From NCBI GenBank assembly GCA_910575445.1, contig CAJTFW010000005.1:62001-126000 (forward strand): 64,000 nt of DNA. Direction: 5' to 3'. The notes under the pieces are model-generated. The model was not told where the DNA came from and did not search any database. It saw only the letters and a program-made list of their open reading frames with translations. Made by a program: the position numbers and the translations under genes. Of the stretch, positions 1 to 8,781 are shown one piece after another (position 1 is the stretch's first letter; each line of letters begins with the position of its first letter). This DNA comes from Lachnospiraceae bacterium. Lineage in GTDB: Bacteria > Bacillota > Clostridia > Lachnospirales > Lachnospiraceae.

Positions 1-1
1 T

Positions 2-1246
2 GGTATATGCTACCCAGAAGAACACTATATGGTAGACATGAAGGATCGCCTAGAAGAAATCAAAAAGCTGATGGATGATGGGAAATATTTTGTTATTAAC
101 CGAGCGAGACAGTACGGAAAAACTACAATCCTTGGTATGTTGATGAGAAAATTATCAGATGAATATCAGATTTTTTCAATTAGTTTTGAAGGACTAGGAG
201 ATGCAGCATTTAGAAATGAGTGGGCATTATGTAGAAGAGTGTGTGGACTACTTTATGATACGATATATTATAACGAAGCAGGAGAAATTTCAGATGATAT
301 TCAAAAAGAGTGTTATGAGCTAAGCCTAGAGCAAGCCAAACCGGACCTTAGAACTCTTTCAAATCTTATTTCAAGAATTTGTATGATGTCGGATAAACCA
401 GTAATTTTGATGATTGATGAAGTGGACCAGGCATCCAATCAGGAACTTTTTTTAGATTTTCTTGGGATGCTACGAGATAAATATATGAAACGAAGAAGCA
501 GACCCACTTTCCAGTCAGTGATTCTTGCCGGAGTTTATGATATTAAAAATTTGAAATTAAAGATGGGAAAAGATGGGGAACGTCAATATAACAGTCCATG
601 GAATATTGCGGCAAGATTTACGGTGGATATGAGTTTTTCTACTAAAGATATTGCAGGAATGTTGATGGTATACAAGACTGAACAGGGATTTGATATTGAT
701 ATAAAGAAGATTTCTAGATTGATCTATGATTATACTTCTGGATATCCATTTTTGGTATCGCGTATTTGTAAAATTCTAGATGAACAGATGATACCAGATG
801 ATGCTACAGATTCAGCTAAAGTATGGACGGAACATGGAATATCTAAAGCTGTGAAGTTGTTGTTGGAAGAATCCAATACATTATTTGACGATATGGTGAA
901 ACATCTGATGGAATATCCTGAGTTAAATGTCATGATTCAAAATATTTTATTTCAAGGAACAAAATATCCATATTTTCAGTATAATCTACCAGTAAGTATT
1001 GGATATATGTTTGGATTTCTCAAAGAACAGGATGGGCTTGTAAGTATATCAAATCGTATTTTTGAGACAAGCTTGTATAATTTTTATATTTCAGAGGAAA
1101 TTACAAAGAACACTCAACTCAGGGGAATTTTAAAAGATAAAAATCAGTTTATTAAAGATGGTTATCTGGATGATTATGGACTTGACAAAGGGTATCTTCT
1201 CAGCTTTAATTTTAATAAAATAAAAAGACAGGGACGAAAGAGATAG
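2..1246 (+). CDS. AAA-like ATPase (AAA_35 type), 5'-truncated by window edge
   Basis: The reading frame is open from the first bases (GICYPEEHYMVDMKDR), so the gene starts outside the window; the Met at 29 is internal. The family normally begins with about 10-15 residues followed by this same CYPEEHYMVD segment. A Walker A-like P-loop with the unusual form NRARQYGKTT lies about 30 residues in, and Walker B is PVILMIDEVDQ. These are hallmarks of the AAA-like P-loop family (Pfam AAA_35/AAA-ATPase_like), often found singly in gut anaerobes and of unknown function. The C-terminal part looks helical and has no domain I recognise. The gene is clearly more AT-rich than the leftward block beyond the tRNA, which suggests recent acquisition. 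Function is not established; a role in defence or as a regulatory STAND-like ATPase is only a guess. Confidence 0.8.
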   Translation, partial: GICYPEEHYMVDMKDRLEEIKKLMDDGKYFVINRARQYGKTTILGMLMRKLSDEYQIFSISFEGLGDAAFRNEWALCRRVCGLLYDTIYYNEAGEISDDIQKECYELSLEQAKPDLRTLSNLISRICMMSDKPVILMIDEVDQASNQELFLDFLGMLRDKYMKRRSRPTFQSVILAGVYDIKNLKLKMGKDGERQYNSPWNIAARFTVDMSFSTKDIAGMLMVYKTEQGFDIDIKKISRLIYDYTSGYPFLVSRICKILDEQMIPDDATDSAKVWTEHGISKAVKLLLEESNTLFDDMVKHLMEYPELNVMIQNILFQGTKYPYFQYNLPVSIGYMFGFLKEQDGLVSISNRIFETSLYNFYISEEITKNTQLRGILKDKNQFIKDGYLDDYGLDKGYLLSFNFNKIKRQGRKR

Positions 1247-1323
1247 ACTGTGGCAAAAAACAGATATTGGAAGTGGTCGTATAGAAACAAGTACAACACG
1301 AAATATCACACGACAACAAAAGA

Positions 1324-1347
1324 GGCGGCTAACTAAGCCGCCTTTTT
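1324..1347. terminator. Hairpin terminator between AAA ATPase and tRNA-Val
   Basis: GGCGGCT and AGCCGCC form a perfect 7-bp GC-rich stem with a 5-nt loop. On the plus strand it is followed by TTTTT, so it should end the ATPase transcript. On the minus strand it lies 3 nt after the tRNA 3' end and is followed by a weaker TCTTTTG tract, so it may also serve the tRNA. Confidence 0.8.
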
Positions 1348-1349
1348 CA

Positions 1350-1422
1350 TGGAGATAGCAGGACTCGAACCTGTGACCCTCTACACGTCAAGCAGATGCT
1401 CTCCCAGCTGAGCTATATCTCC
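1350..1422 (-). tRNA. tRNA-Val (anticodon GAC)
   Basis: A complete 73-nt cloverleaf is present. The acceptor stem is GGAGATA/TATCTCC with discriminator A. The D arm is GCTC...GAGC. The anticodon stem is TCTGC/GTAGA with one G-U pair and loop TTGACGT, giving anticodon GAC. The T arm has loop TTCGAGT. The first T-stem pair is an A-C mismatch. CCA is not encoded (TGA follows the discriminator), so it must be added by nucleotidyltransferase. Confidence 0.93.
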
Positions 1423-1430
1423 ATGCGAAA

Positions 1431-1459
1431 ATTATATCATACCCCCTATCAAAATGCAA
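1431..1459 (-). promoter_or_regulatory. Sigma-A promoter of tRNA-Val
   Basis: On the minus strand TTGCAT and TATAAT are separated by exactly 17 bp, ending 8 bp before the mature tRNA 5' end. Spacing and position suit a tRNA promoter. Confidence 0.75.
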
Positions 1460-1495
1460 TTCCCATTTTCATACTACATGCGTAGTATCACATAT

Positions 1496-1520
1496 CCTAC
1501 TGTCCTTTTATCCTGGCGTT
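1496..1520. repeat. Short relic matching the end of the 430-bp hairpin element
   Basis: The stretch CCTACTGTCCTTTTATCCTG, continuing GCGTT, resembles the right end of the repeat copy at 36767-37198 (CCTACTGCCCTCCCGTCCTA, then GCGTCC). No partner arm is present. It lies between the clpA stop and tRNA-Val, near a small perfect hairpin at 1471-1488 (ATACTAC/GTAGTAT). I read it as a decayed end of the same family; the match is short, so confidence is low. Confidence 0.35.
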
Positions 1521-1534
1521 GCCTACATGTATTC

Positions 1535-3769
1535 TCACCGAACGACCAGCTCTCCATCTTCTACTTCTAATGCGCACACTCCCCCTTTTTTCAATCGCCC
1601 AAACAGTAAAAGTTCCGCCAGCAGTGGTTTTACTTTTGCCGCAATCACTCGGTCAATTTCCCGCGCTCCATATTCTTTTGTAATCCCTGCTTTTCTGACA
1701 TACTCCACTGCTTCTTTTGATACCTTGAAGTCTACTTTCTTATTTTTCATTTTTTCTGAAAGTTCTTTCAATTTTTTCTGCGTAATCTTTCCTGCCATCT
1801 CTTCATCCATACTTCTAAATAACACAATCCTGCTCAATCGATTGCGAAATTCTGGCTGAAAAGTCTGTTTGACGGCATCTGTCAGCGCATCCATATTGAC
1901 CGCCTCGCTTCCAAAGCCAATTCGGCTCTTTCCAACTTTATTAGCACCTGCATTGGAAGTCATAATCAGTACAATATTTCGAAAATCCGCCTTTCGTCCC
2001 TGATTGTCAGACAACGTCGCATAGTCCATCACCTGCAACAACACATTAAAAATATCCGGGTGTGCTTTCTCAATCTCATCGAGCAATAATACCGCATGTG
2101 GATGCTTGCGCACCTCCTCTGTCAAAAGCCCACCTTCCTCGTATCCCACATACCCCGCTGGTGCTCCAATAAGCTTTGCCACGGTATGTTTCTCCGCATA
2201 TTCACTCATATCAAAACGCAAAAATGCAATCCCAAGCTCCGCTGCAAGCGCCTTGGCAAGCTCTGTCTTTCCTACACCTGTAGCTCCTACAAACAAGAAA
2301 GAAGCTACGGGTTTATCTTCTTCATTTAGTCCCGCTCTTGAGAATTTTACTGCGTTGACAACCTCTGCCACCGCCTGCTCCTGCCCAAAAATCCGCTTCT
2401 TTATCACCTTTTCTAACTGCAGAAGCTTCTCTGTCTCGCCCTTCTCAACGGTCTGCGCTGGAATATTACAGGTCTTAGAGAGTACCTCCTCAATCAGTGT
2501 CTTATTGACGGTCTGTGTCTTCTGTGACAATGGATGAAGCTTACGATATGCTCCTGCTTCGTCTATCAGGTCAATCGCTTTGTCTGGCAGAAAGCGCTCA
2601 TTGATATATTTACTGCTTAATTCCACTGCATGCTCCAACACGCCAGCCACGTAGCGTACGCCATGAAATCTCTCATACCCGGACTTTAAGCCCTTTAATA
2701 TCTCTACGGCTTCTTCTTTGGATGGCTCCTTAATATCTACATTTTGAAATCTTCTCACCAGGCTTTTACTGCCGGAAAAATGTTTCTTATATTCCTCATA
2801 GGTCGTCGCTCCGATAAAGCGGATATGTCCGGCAGCCAGATATGGCTTTAAAAGGTTGGCTACATCTAAGCTTCCGCCATTGACCGCTCCTGCACCGACG
2901 ATATTGTGTATCTCATCCAGATAGAGAATCGGCGACTTCTCTTTTGATAGCCCCAACATAATCTCTTTAAAACGCTTTTCAAAATCTCCCCTATATTGTG
3001 TGCCAGCCAACAATCCGCCTAAATCCATCGCATAGAGGATGGCATCTTTTAATGGCTCTGGAACTTCTCCTTCTAATATCCTCTGCGCCAGTCCATATGC
3101 CAGAGCCGTCTTGCCTACACCAGGCTCTCCGATATGAAGCACATTATTTTTATCCTTTCTGCAAAGAATCTGAATCGTACGCTCTAGCTCCTCTTCCCGG
3201 CCAATCAGCGGATTTTGCTTCTTGCAGGTCTCGCTCATATTTTCCAAGAAATCCTTGTAGCGTTCTTCTCTTGCTCCTTCTGGCGTATCTTCTCCATAGG
3301 CTGGTTCTGGTGTTCTTTTACCTAACTCTTCCCCCCGCTCTCTTGAGAGACTTTCTCTTGACATCTCTCCTAAGACTTCCACAAGGTCTACGTCCTGCAC
3401 CTTCATATAGTACACGCCGTAGCTTTCTGAAAGCTCCAAAATCGAAGACAGCAGATGACTGACCTCTATAGCATCTCTGCCGCTTGAGTGCGCCTGTAGC
3501 TCTGCCATCTCAAAGACTTCCTGCGCATCGAGTGTCGTCTGTTGCCCTCCTTGTGTTTCGCTAGTTCCTGCCTGCTCTTTTAAAAAATTCCATATATCCT
3601 GTCTTAATTTCTCAACGTTTCCGCCGCCTGCCTGATATTCTCTGCAAAAATCCTCATCAAATGTTATGCCATATATCATATGTTCTGGCATAAAATATCG
3701 ATGATGATGCTCCTGTGCAAGCCGGACGGCACAATCCATAACGTTCTGGGTCTTCTTGGTAAGTCTCAT
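1535..3769 (-). CDS. clpA: ATP-dependent Clp protease ATP-binding subunit ClpA
   Basis: This is a 744-residue double-AAA+ unfoldase, the usual ClpA length. It carries an N-terminal Clp-N double repeat (about 1-145), Walker A1 GEPGVGKTA (about 215) with Walker B ILYLDEIHN, and Walker A2 GATGVGKTE (about 490) with VLLLDEIEKAHP. The segment KSRIGFGSE supplies the IGF-type loop that docks on ClpP. There is no coiled-coil M domain between the AAA modules, which separates ClpA from ClpB and ClpC. AGAGGA precedes the ATG. It lies 24 nt downstream of clpS, the N-degron adaptor that feeds it. It should unfold substrates for ClpP in the cytoplasm; no clpP is in the window. Confidence 0.93.
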   Translation of the reverse strand: MRLTKKTQNVMDCAVRLAQEHHHRYFMPEHMIYGITFDEDFCREYQAGGGNVEKLRQDIWNFLKEQAGTSETQGGQQTTLDAQEVFEMAELQAHSSGRDAIEVSHLLSSILELSESYGVYYMKVQDVDLVEVLGEMSRESLSRERGEELGKRTPEPAYGEDTPEGAREERYKDFLENMSETCKKQNPLIGREEELERTIQILCRKDKNNVLHIGEPGVGKTALAYGLAQRILEGEVPEPLKDAILYAMDLGGLLAGTQYRGDFEKRFKEIMLGLSKEKSPILYLDEIHNIVGAGAVNGGSLDVANLLKPYLAAGHIRFIGATTYEEYKKHFSGSKSLVRRFQNVDIKEPSKEEAVEILKGLKSGYERFHGVRYVAGVLEHAVELSSKYINERFLPDKAIDLIDEAGAYRKLHPLSQKTQTVNKTLIEEVLSKTCNIPAQTVEKGETEKLLQLEKVIKKRIFGQEQAVAEVVNAVKFSRAGLNEEDKPVASFLFVGATGVGKTELAKALAAELGIAFLRFDMSEYAEKHTVAKLIGAPAGYVGYEEGGLLTEEVRKHPHAVLLLDEIEKAHPDIFNVLLQVMDYATLSDNQGRKADFRNIVLIMTSNAGANKVGKSRIGFGSEAVNMDALTDAVKQTFQPEFRNRLSRIVLFRSMDEEMAGKITQKKLKELSEKMKNKKVDFKVSKEAVEYVRKAGITKEYGAREIDRVIAAKVKPLLAELLLFGRLKKGGVCALEVEDGELVVR

Positions 3770-3793
3770 CTTACTTGTCCTCTGTCTTCTCTC

Positions 3794-4093
3794 TTATTGG
3801 CATACCGCTTCTACTTTTAACGGATAACCTTCCTCTCTTGCCCATTTAACTGCTTCTGCGGCTTTTGTCTGTGCCAAATCTCTGGGATAGACACCAGCCA
3901 CTGCATAATTTCCTTTATGAACACTAAGCATCAAGGTCACAGCGGTCGCTTCATCTTTATCAAATATCTGCATCAAAACTTCTACCACAAAGTCCATCGG
4001 GGTAAAATCGTCATTGTAGATTAGCACCTGATACTGTTTGGGAAGTTTTAGTTTGGTTTTTGTCTGTTCTTTAATCTGTCCTTTATTTGCCAT
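3794..4093 (-). CDS. clpS: ClpS, N-degron adaptor for ClpA
   Basis: The 99-residue protein has the ClpS core: KQYQVLIYNDDFTPMDFVVE followed by a long helix, and MLSVHKGNYAVAGVYPRDLA, which contains the conserved H-G and tail contacts. ClpS binds N-terminal hydrophobic residues of substrates and passes them to ClpA. I chose the ATG at 4091-4093 because AGGAG lies 8 nt upstream. A longer GTG-initiated frame to 4138 would overlap the preceding helicase gene and has no ribosome site. It is cotranscribed with clpA just downstream. Confidence 0.92.
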   Translation of the reverse strand: MANKGQIKEQTKTKLKLPKQYQVLIYNDDFTPMDFVVEVLMQIFDKDEATAVTLMLSVHKGNYAVAGVYPRDLAQTKAAEAVKWAREEGYPLKVEAVCQ

Positions 4094-4112
4094 TGTTTTC
4101 TCCTCTGTCTTG

Positions 4113-6047
4113 CTACTTTCTCTGGTGGCAGTGGTCACACACCTGGAAAGGAGATGCTAACGGAAGCAGCTTTCCGCAGTATTTACAACGGGCAATATAT
4201 TTATTTTTACCCTTTGTTAAATATTTCATAATCATCAGTTCGGTCTTCTCTCTCTGAGTCTCTAGCCATGCTTCGTCAATAACCTTTTGCATCCGATGCG
4301 AAAACTGATAGTATAAATCCAACTGTTTATAATACGTCTCATATTGTGCAATACCGCCATTTCTATCTCTGTGAAAGCTTGGTTTTTCTAAAGAAATATC
4401 CGCGGTATAGGTCTTACAGTAGCGAAGCCACAACTGCACTACCCCCCGGTCTTTGATATCAATCGGACAGGTAATCATCCGATACAGTGTTCGCTTATTT
4501 TCAAAGCCGTCTATCATCTCTTTGTAGCGTTTTGCATACTCATAAAGAAAGAGTGCCTCATCAATATTTTCCTTGACAAATGGCTTTGTCGGTGTGACAT
4601 CGTGCCAGATTTTCAATAGCTCATCCATCGGTGCATCAATATCCAGAAGAATCTGTGGAAATCCCAAGTTTACCTCCGCAACAGGCTCCTCATCCGCCGC
4701 ATAGCGTTCTTTGATATAGCGAAGTTCTTCTCTGCCCATCGCATTGACATAGCCACAGTTATAGATGCCGAAGCGACCAGCCCGACCGGCAATTTGCTTA
4801 ATCTCTGGAATCCGAAGTGGCCTTCGGCTGACGCCATCGTATTTTTCTGCCTGTAAAAAGACAATGCGTCGCACCGGAAGATTAAGCCCCATACCAATCG
4901 CATCCGTAGCCACAACCACATTGGTCTCTCCACTGTTAAACAGATGCATCTGGCGGCGGCGAATCTCAGGCGGAAGACTTCCGTAGATAACGCTGGTATT
5001 TATCTTCTTCTCTTCTAGGCGGCCTGCCACATCCAACACAGATTTTTTGGAAAATACAATCAGTGCATCTCCTGGCCGTACATCCTCCGGGAATGCGAAC
5101 GAACGTTCTTCGCAGAGTAACGGGGTCTTTCTTACATAGCGTTCTATCTCATAGTCATCTCCACAGAGCTCTATCAAATGAATCATCGCTTGTTCTGCTG
5201 CCGGGCTCATACAGATATGAATCTCGCTGGCGCGAATTCCCAGAATCGCCTTGGTCCAGGAATGGCCCCTGTCCGGGTCTGTCACCATCTGCGCCTCATC
5301 AATCACCGCAATATCGTAGTGTTCGTCAAAATCCGCCATCTCGACCGTGGAGGCCGTCACGCGGCTATCCTCCTCCTCAATGCACTCCTGCCCGGTGCGC
5401 ATCGTACAGGGGACTTCGTATTTTTTCATCTGTTCATAGACTTCAAGCGCCAAAAGCCTTAGAGGGCCAAGATAGACACCGCAGCGGGCAAGTTTTAGAC
5501 GCTCTAGGGAACGAAAGGTCTTACCGCTGTTGGTTGGTCCGATATGCAGGATAAAATGCCTGCGCATCTTGCGTACTTCTGCAAATTCCATCTCTGGACG
5601 CATAGGCACCAACTCTAATATCTTGTCTTTTACTTTATGTTGGCGATACTTTGGATACAGCGTAAACAAAGATTCCTGGCAGATATATCCTGGCATTGCG
5701 CGTCTTAGATAGGCTATAAATTCTCCGTCGATGCCCTCTCTTTGTTCTTCTAACAGCATATCAAGGTCAAGTTTTATAAGCTTTGGCAAAAGCTCAGCCT
5801 CAATCATCAGAAGAACTTCTGAGCGGTTTTTGCGGATGGCAAAGGCTGTAATATTTTTCACTTGCCGATGCAGCTCCTCTAAGCTTCGAATATTGATACG
5901 GGAAGATTTGGTATTTCGAATCGTTCGCCGAAGTGATGCCACCTTTTTGTCCATCCCGGAATACTTGGGCGGCTTTTTGGGCTTTTTCTTTCCTTCCCTT
6001 GTGTACTGTTCTATATAAAACTGTAACAGTTTTTTACTATTTATCAT
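4113..6047 (-). CDS. Suv3-like superfamily 2 RNA helicase with zinc-ribbon C-terminus
   Basis: This 644-residue protein matches the mitochondrial/bacterial Suv3 lineage of DExH helicases. Motif I is GPTNSGKT (about 170-177), motif II is IDEAQ, and motif VI is QIAGRAGRFG; after the second RecA fold comes a helical Suv3-C-like region. The C-terminus carries CKYCGK and CDHCHQ, two CxxC knuckles likely to bind zinc. The N-terminal 150 residues are lysine-rich and helical. Suv3 unwinds dsRNA or RNA-DNA duplexes, in mitochondria together with a 3' exonuclease. No nuclease partner lies nearby, so the bacterial role is not settled. The start overlaps the yaaA 3' end by 11 bp and has an AAAGGA ribosome site. 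Confidence 0.85.
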   Translation of the reverse strand: MINSKKLLQFYIEQYTREGKKKPKKPPKYSGMDKKVASLRRTIRNTKSSRINIRSLEELHRQVKNITAFAIRKNRSEVLLMIEAELLPKLIKLDLDMLLEEQREGIDGEFIAYLRRAMPGYICQESLFTLYPKYRQHKVKDKILELVPMRPEMEFAEVRKMRRHFILHIGPTNSGKTFRSLERLKLARCGVYLGPLRLLALEVYEQMKKYEVPCTMRTGQECIEEEDSRVTASTVEMADFDEHYDIAVIDEAQMVTDPDRGHSWTKAILGIRASEIHICMSPAAEQAMIHLIELCGDDYEIERYVRKTPLLCEERSFAFPEDVRPGDALIVFSKKSVLDVAGRLEEKKINTSVIYGSLPPEIRRRQMHLFNSGETNVVVATDAIGMGLNLPVRRIVFLQAEKYDGVSRRPLRIPEIKQIAGRAGRFGIYNCGYVNAMGREELRYIKERYAADEEPVAEVNLGFPQILLDIDAPMDELLKIWHDVTPTKPFVKENIDEALFLYEYAKRYKEMIDGFENKRTLYRMITCPIDIKDRGVVQLWLRYCKTYTADISLEKPSFHRDRNGGIAQYETYYKQLDLYYQFSHRMQKVIDEAWLETQREKTELMIMKYLTKGKNKYIARCKYCGKLLPLASPFQVCDHCHQRK

Positions 6048-6801
6048 GTTGTTTTTCCTTTATAAAGACCAGTGTATTTTTATCTGAGTCTTTTTCGCAG
6101 AAACAATATCCCAATCGGTCAAATGTTTTTACTTCTTCGATATTATCAGCCTGATGCTCTGACAGCATACGCACCATTTCCCCTCTTGCCATCTTGGCAA
6201 GCGTTCCCTTTTCGATAATTTTCCCATGGATTCGCTCTCCAAAGACACAGGTTACCATACGAATCCCTGGATGCTTTTTCAGATAGGAGCTGATGCATTT
6301 GCTGTATTCTTTGGAGGCAAGATTTAAGATAAGGGAATCTTCCAAGAACAGGTGTTCTGCTAATATATCTCCCCAATACATATACAGTGAGTCAAGTTTT
6401 TCTTCTCTAAATCTTGCCTGCATCTCCAGCCGATATGGTGTCACTGCGTCAAAAGGCCGCAGGATTCCATAAAATCCCGACAGAATCCGAAGATGGCTTT
6501 GCAGATAGGCAAGTGCAGACTCGGTAAGCACCTTTGGAGCCAGATACTGATATTGAATCCCCTCATAGGAAAGAAGTGCTGGTGTCTGTGCATGTGCCAA
6601 ATCCATCTGTTGAAAACGATGATAATTTAACTTAGCTATTTTATCATTACATTTCCAGAGCGTCTTGCACTGCTGATAGCTAAGTGTTTTTATATACTCC
6701 ATCAGATATTGAGCCTTCTCTAGATACACAGGCATCCCCTGACAGGGGGCAGTGTCTGCATCAATATTCATCTTCTTGGCAGGGGAGATAATTAGTTTCA
6801 T
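6037..6801 (-). CDS. yaaA: YaaA family peroxide-stress protein (DUF328)
   Basis: The 254-residue length and the N-terminal signature MKLIISPAKKMN are diagnostic of YaaA. Other conserved blocks include LSGFYGILRPFDAVTPYRLEM, here beginning at about residue 107, and a C-terminal ARG-rich helix (GTLAKMARGEMVRML). In E. coli YaaA protects against peroxide by lowering free iron and binds DNA; the biochemical activity is not firmly known. The start lies 2 nt after the upstream Fe-S gene and has only a weak ribosome site, which suggests translational coupling. Confidence 0.9.
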   Translation of the reverse strand: MKLIISPAKKMNIDADTAPCQGMPVYLEKAQYLMEYIKTLSYQQCKTLWKCNDKIAKLNYHRFQQMDLAHAQTPALLSYEGIQYQYLAPKVLTESALAYLQSHLRILSGFYGILRPFDAVTPYRLEMQARFREEKLDSLYMYWGDILAEHLFLEDSLILNLASKEYSKCISSYLKKHPGIRMVTCVFGERIHGKIIEKGTLAKMARGEMVRMLSEHQADNIEEVKTFDRLGYCFCEKDSDKNTLVFIKEKQHDK

Positions 6802-6803
6802 TT

Positions 6804-8084
6804 TCAGGATTCTTTCTTCTGCATTGACAGCAATCTATCCAGATATACAGACTGAAATTGTTTACTTGCAAGTGCCTGTTTTAGAGGCGGAAGCTTTAAG
6901 ATAGTTCCAAAGACCGCTGCCATCGCGCGGTGATTGGCAAATGCCTGGTTGTCAAAGATAAGGTTTTGCAAGGTGCCTTTTTCAATCGCCTGCAATACAA
7001 AGCGATGCGTACTGTTGACTGGTGTAATCACTTGCACCGGGCGATGTTCTAGCGTAATCGCCTTTGTCGGACAGTTTCTTGCACAGACGCCGCAGCCAAG
7101 ACAGATTTCGGTATCGATTTTGGCATGTTTTTTCTCTTTAGTTTCTTCTATCGCAATAGCAAGAACCGGACAGACTTTGGCACATTTTCCACAGCCGATA
7201 CAGGTCTCAAGTGACACTTTGGGAATATAGTTGGTGGTAGCGACTGGCTGCATCGGGCTAAATCTTCGGGCCGCCTGCAATGCCTCACAGCAGCAGCCAC
7301 AGCAGTTGCAGATAAAAGCCGGATGTTCCCGCACATTTTCCCCAATCTGCACCAGATTGCTGTCATAGGAGCGCTCTAATACATCCATCGCTTCTTCTTT
7401 GGAGATAAGCCTTGCATATGCTCCGTGCTCTGCCAGTGAACGCGCCACATTGTCAAAAGTTAGACAAACATCCCACGGCGCATCTATCTCGCATGGATGG
7501 CCTGCATGATATGCCTTGTGCCGGCAATAGCAGGTTCCAAGACCGATATACTTAGCTTCCTCCACAATATGCGTCGCGCGCTCATAGTCGAGAATATGAT
7601 TGGTCTTCTCATTCATAAGCACAGGCTCCTGGACAAAGACTCTGCCAAGCCTGGTCTCTGTGGCAAAGAACAAGTCCTTTACAAAATCCTCCTCCACATT
7701 CATATATTGATAATACAATTCACTTAGATATTTCTGGTCAATATCCCCTCTGGTGCGCATCAGTGCAAATTCAATAAAGCCAGCCATAGGCGGTGGCATC
7801 ACAAATTGACGTTGTCCTTTGTACACAGAATCCACCAGAAGCGCTTTCTCACAAAGACGGTCCAATAATTTTTCTGCTTTGGCTTCTGTCGTTCCCCAAA
7901 CCCTTGCTGCACGCTTTAAGGTAAAAGGCCGCACAGGAAGCTTGGCAACCCATTTGGCTTCTTTCTCTGTATATAGTACCTGTAAGATTTTATATAATGT
8001 TTCCGAGGGCGGAGCACCCTGTGTAAACCAGTTGATTCGTTCCTCTAAGCTTTTGTAGGCGTCTCTTGTTGTTAAATGTCCCAT
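6804..8084 (-). CDS. Winged-helix protein with twin 4Fe-4S ferredoxin domain
   Basis: The 426-residue protein has an N-terminal region (about 20-110) that looks like a winged helix (PFTLKRAARVWGTTEAKAEKL). A Cys-rich middle follows (CYCRHKAYHAGHPC at about 185 and ICNCCGCCC at about 260). Two classic 4Fe-4S motifs lie near 290-350: CIGCGKCAKVCP and CLGCGVCARNCP. This layout matches the widespread clostridial '4Fe-4S dicluster domain-containing protein' group, presumed electron carriers or redox sensors. The extra CxxC clusters could hold another Fe-S site or zinc. The ATG is preceded by GGAG with good spacing. It follows ptuB by 32 nt. The reaction is unknown. Confidence 0.75.
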   Translation of the reverse strand: MGHLTTRDAYKSLEERINWFTQGAPPSETLYKILQVLYTEKEAKWVAKLPVRPFTLKRAARVWGTTEAKAEKLLDRLCEKALLVDSVYKGQRQFVMPPPMAGFIEFALMRTRGDIDQKYLSELYYQYMNVEEDFVKDLFFATETRLGRVFVQEPVLMNEKTNHILDYERATHIVEEAKYIGLGTCYCRHKAYHAGHPCEIDAPWDVCLTFDNVARSLAEHGAYARLISKEEAMDVLERSYDSNLVQIGENVREHPAFICNCCGCCCEALQAARRFSPMQPVATTNYIPKVSLETCIGCGKCAKVCPVLAIAIEETKEKKHAKIDTEICLGCGVCARNCPTKAITLEHRPVQVITPVNSTHRFVLQAIEKGTLQNLIFDNQAFANHRAMAAVFGTILKLPPLKQALASKQFQSVYLDRLLSMQKKES

Positions 8085-8116
8085 CTCTACTCCATCTCCT
8101 TTTCTCCAGTTCTATA

Positions 8117-8779
8117 TTATTCTGTCACATATTTTTGAAGTTCTGGAAATTCTGCCATATGTTCTCTTACATAGCATCTCTTAAATCCGGCAAATGCAGA
8201 TTCTCTCTGTAATAATGCTTTTAAAGTTCTTTGTATTAGCTTAGAATCCGGCTTTTTCTTATAGGCTTCCAACTTTGTATAGAGCACATTCATCTCTTTT
8301 TGCAGCTCTTTGAGTCGCATATCACTCTTATAGACTCTCATACCTGTATTTTGTACATAAAATGCTTCTTTCACAAGCTCTGCTGTCAGTTGCACTTTTT
8401 TATCTTTAGAGCCTAGTACACAGGCCAATACTTCATTTTCTCTAAGCCTAAAAGCCAATACTTTTTCTGGGTCCTCTTTGCAGCAATCTAGTATTCCACT
8501 TTCATATTTTTTCTGGTTTTTTACACTATTACAATGTCCACATGCCCAGAAAAGATTTTCCCAATCAAACTTTCTCTTCCTATCTTTTCCATTTTTATGT
8601 GGAAGCAGATGTTCTACCTGTGGGTCTTGCAATCCTTTTAGTTCACAAATATAACATTTATTGTAAAAATCTTCTCGTAGTCTTTCAATCACATCATTAC
8701 ATGTATAGCTTCCATTTGCTTTATCTGACTGTTCTTTTAGAGAAGCAGGAGCTGGAAAGCTGCGCACTATCTTAACCAT
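8117..8779 (-). CDS. ptuB: Septu defence HNH endonuclease PtuB
   Basis: The 220-residue protein has an HNH fold at about 38-95: CYICE, VEHLLPHKNG, FDWENLFWACGHCN, SVKNQKK. The two CxxC pairs bind structural zinc, and the His of VEH plus the Asn of ENLF belong to the catalytic motif. This is the TIGR02646/PtuB type found beside PtuA ATPases in type I Septu anti-phage systems. The gene starts 2 nt after ptuA stops, so the two are one transcription unit. In characterised Septu systems PtuA and PtuB form a complex that cleaves DNA on infection. Residues of the motif are intact, so the nuclease is probably active. Confidence 0.88.
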   Translation of the reverse strand: MVKIVRSFPAPASLKEQSDKANGSYTCNDVIERLREDFYNKCYICELKGLQDPQVEHLLPHKNGKDRKRKFDWENLFWACGHCNSVKNQKKYESGILDCCKEDPEKVLAFRLRENEVLACVLGSKDKKVQLTAELVKEAFYVQNTGMRVYKSDMRLKELQKEMNVLYTKLEAYKKKPDSKLIQRTLKALLQRESAFAGFKRCYVREHMAEFPELQKYVTE

Positions 8780-8781
8780 TC

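Noticed and set aside
1247-1340. ISAs1 transposase pseudogene
   Set aside because: Only about a dozen residues resemble the family, too short to annotate; mentioned as a weak hint only.
4094-4138. GTG start of clpS 15 codons upstream
   Set aside because: It lacks a ribosome site and lies inside the helicase gene; the internal ATG has AGGAG at 8 nt.
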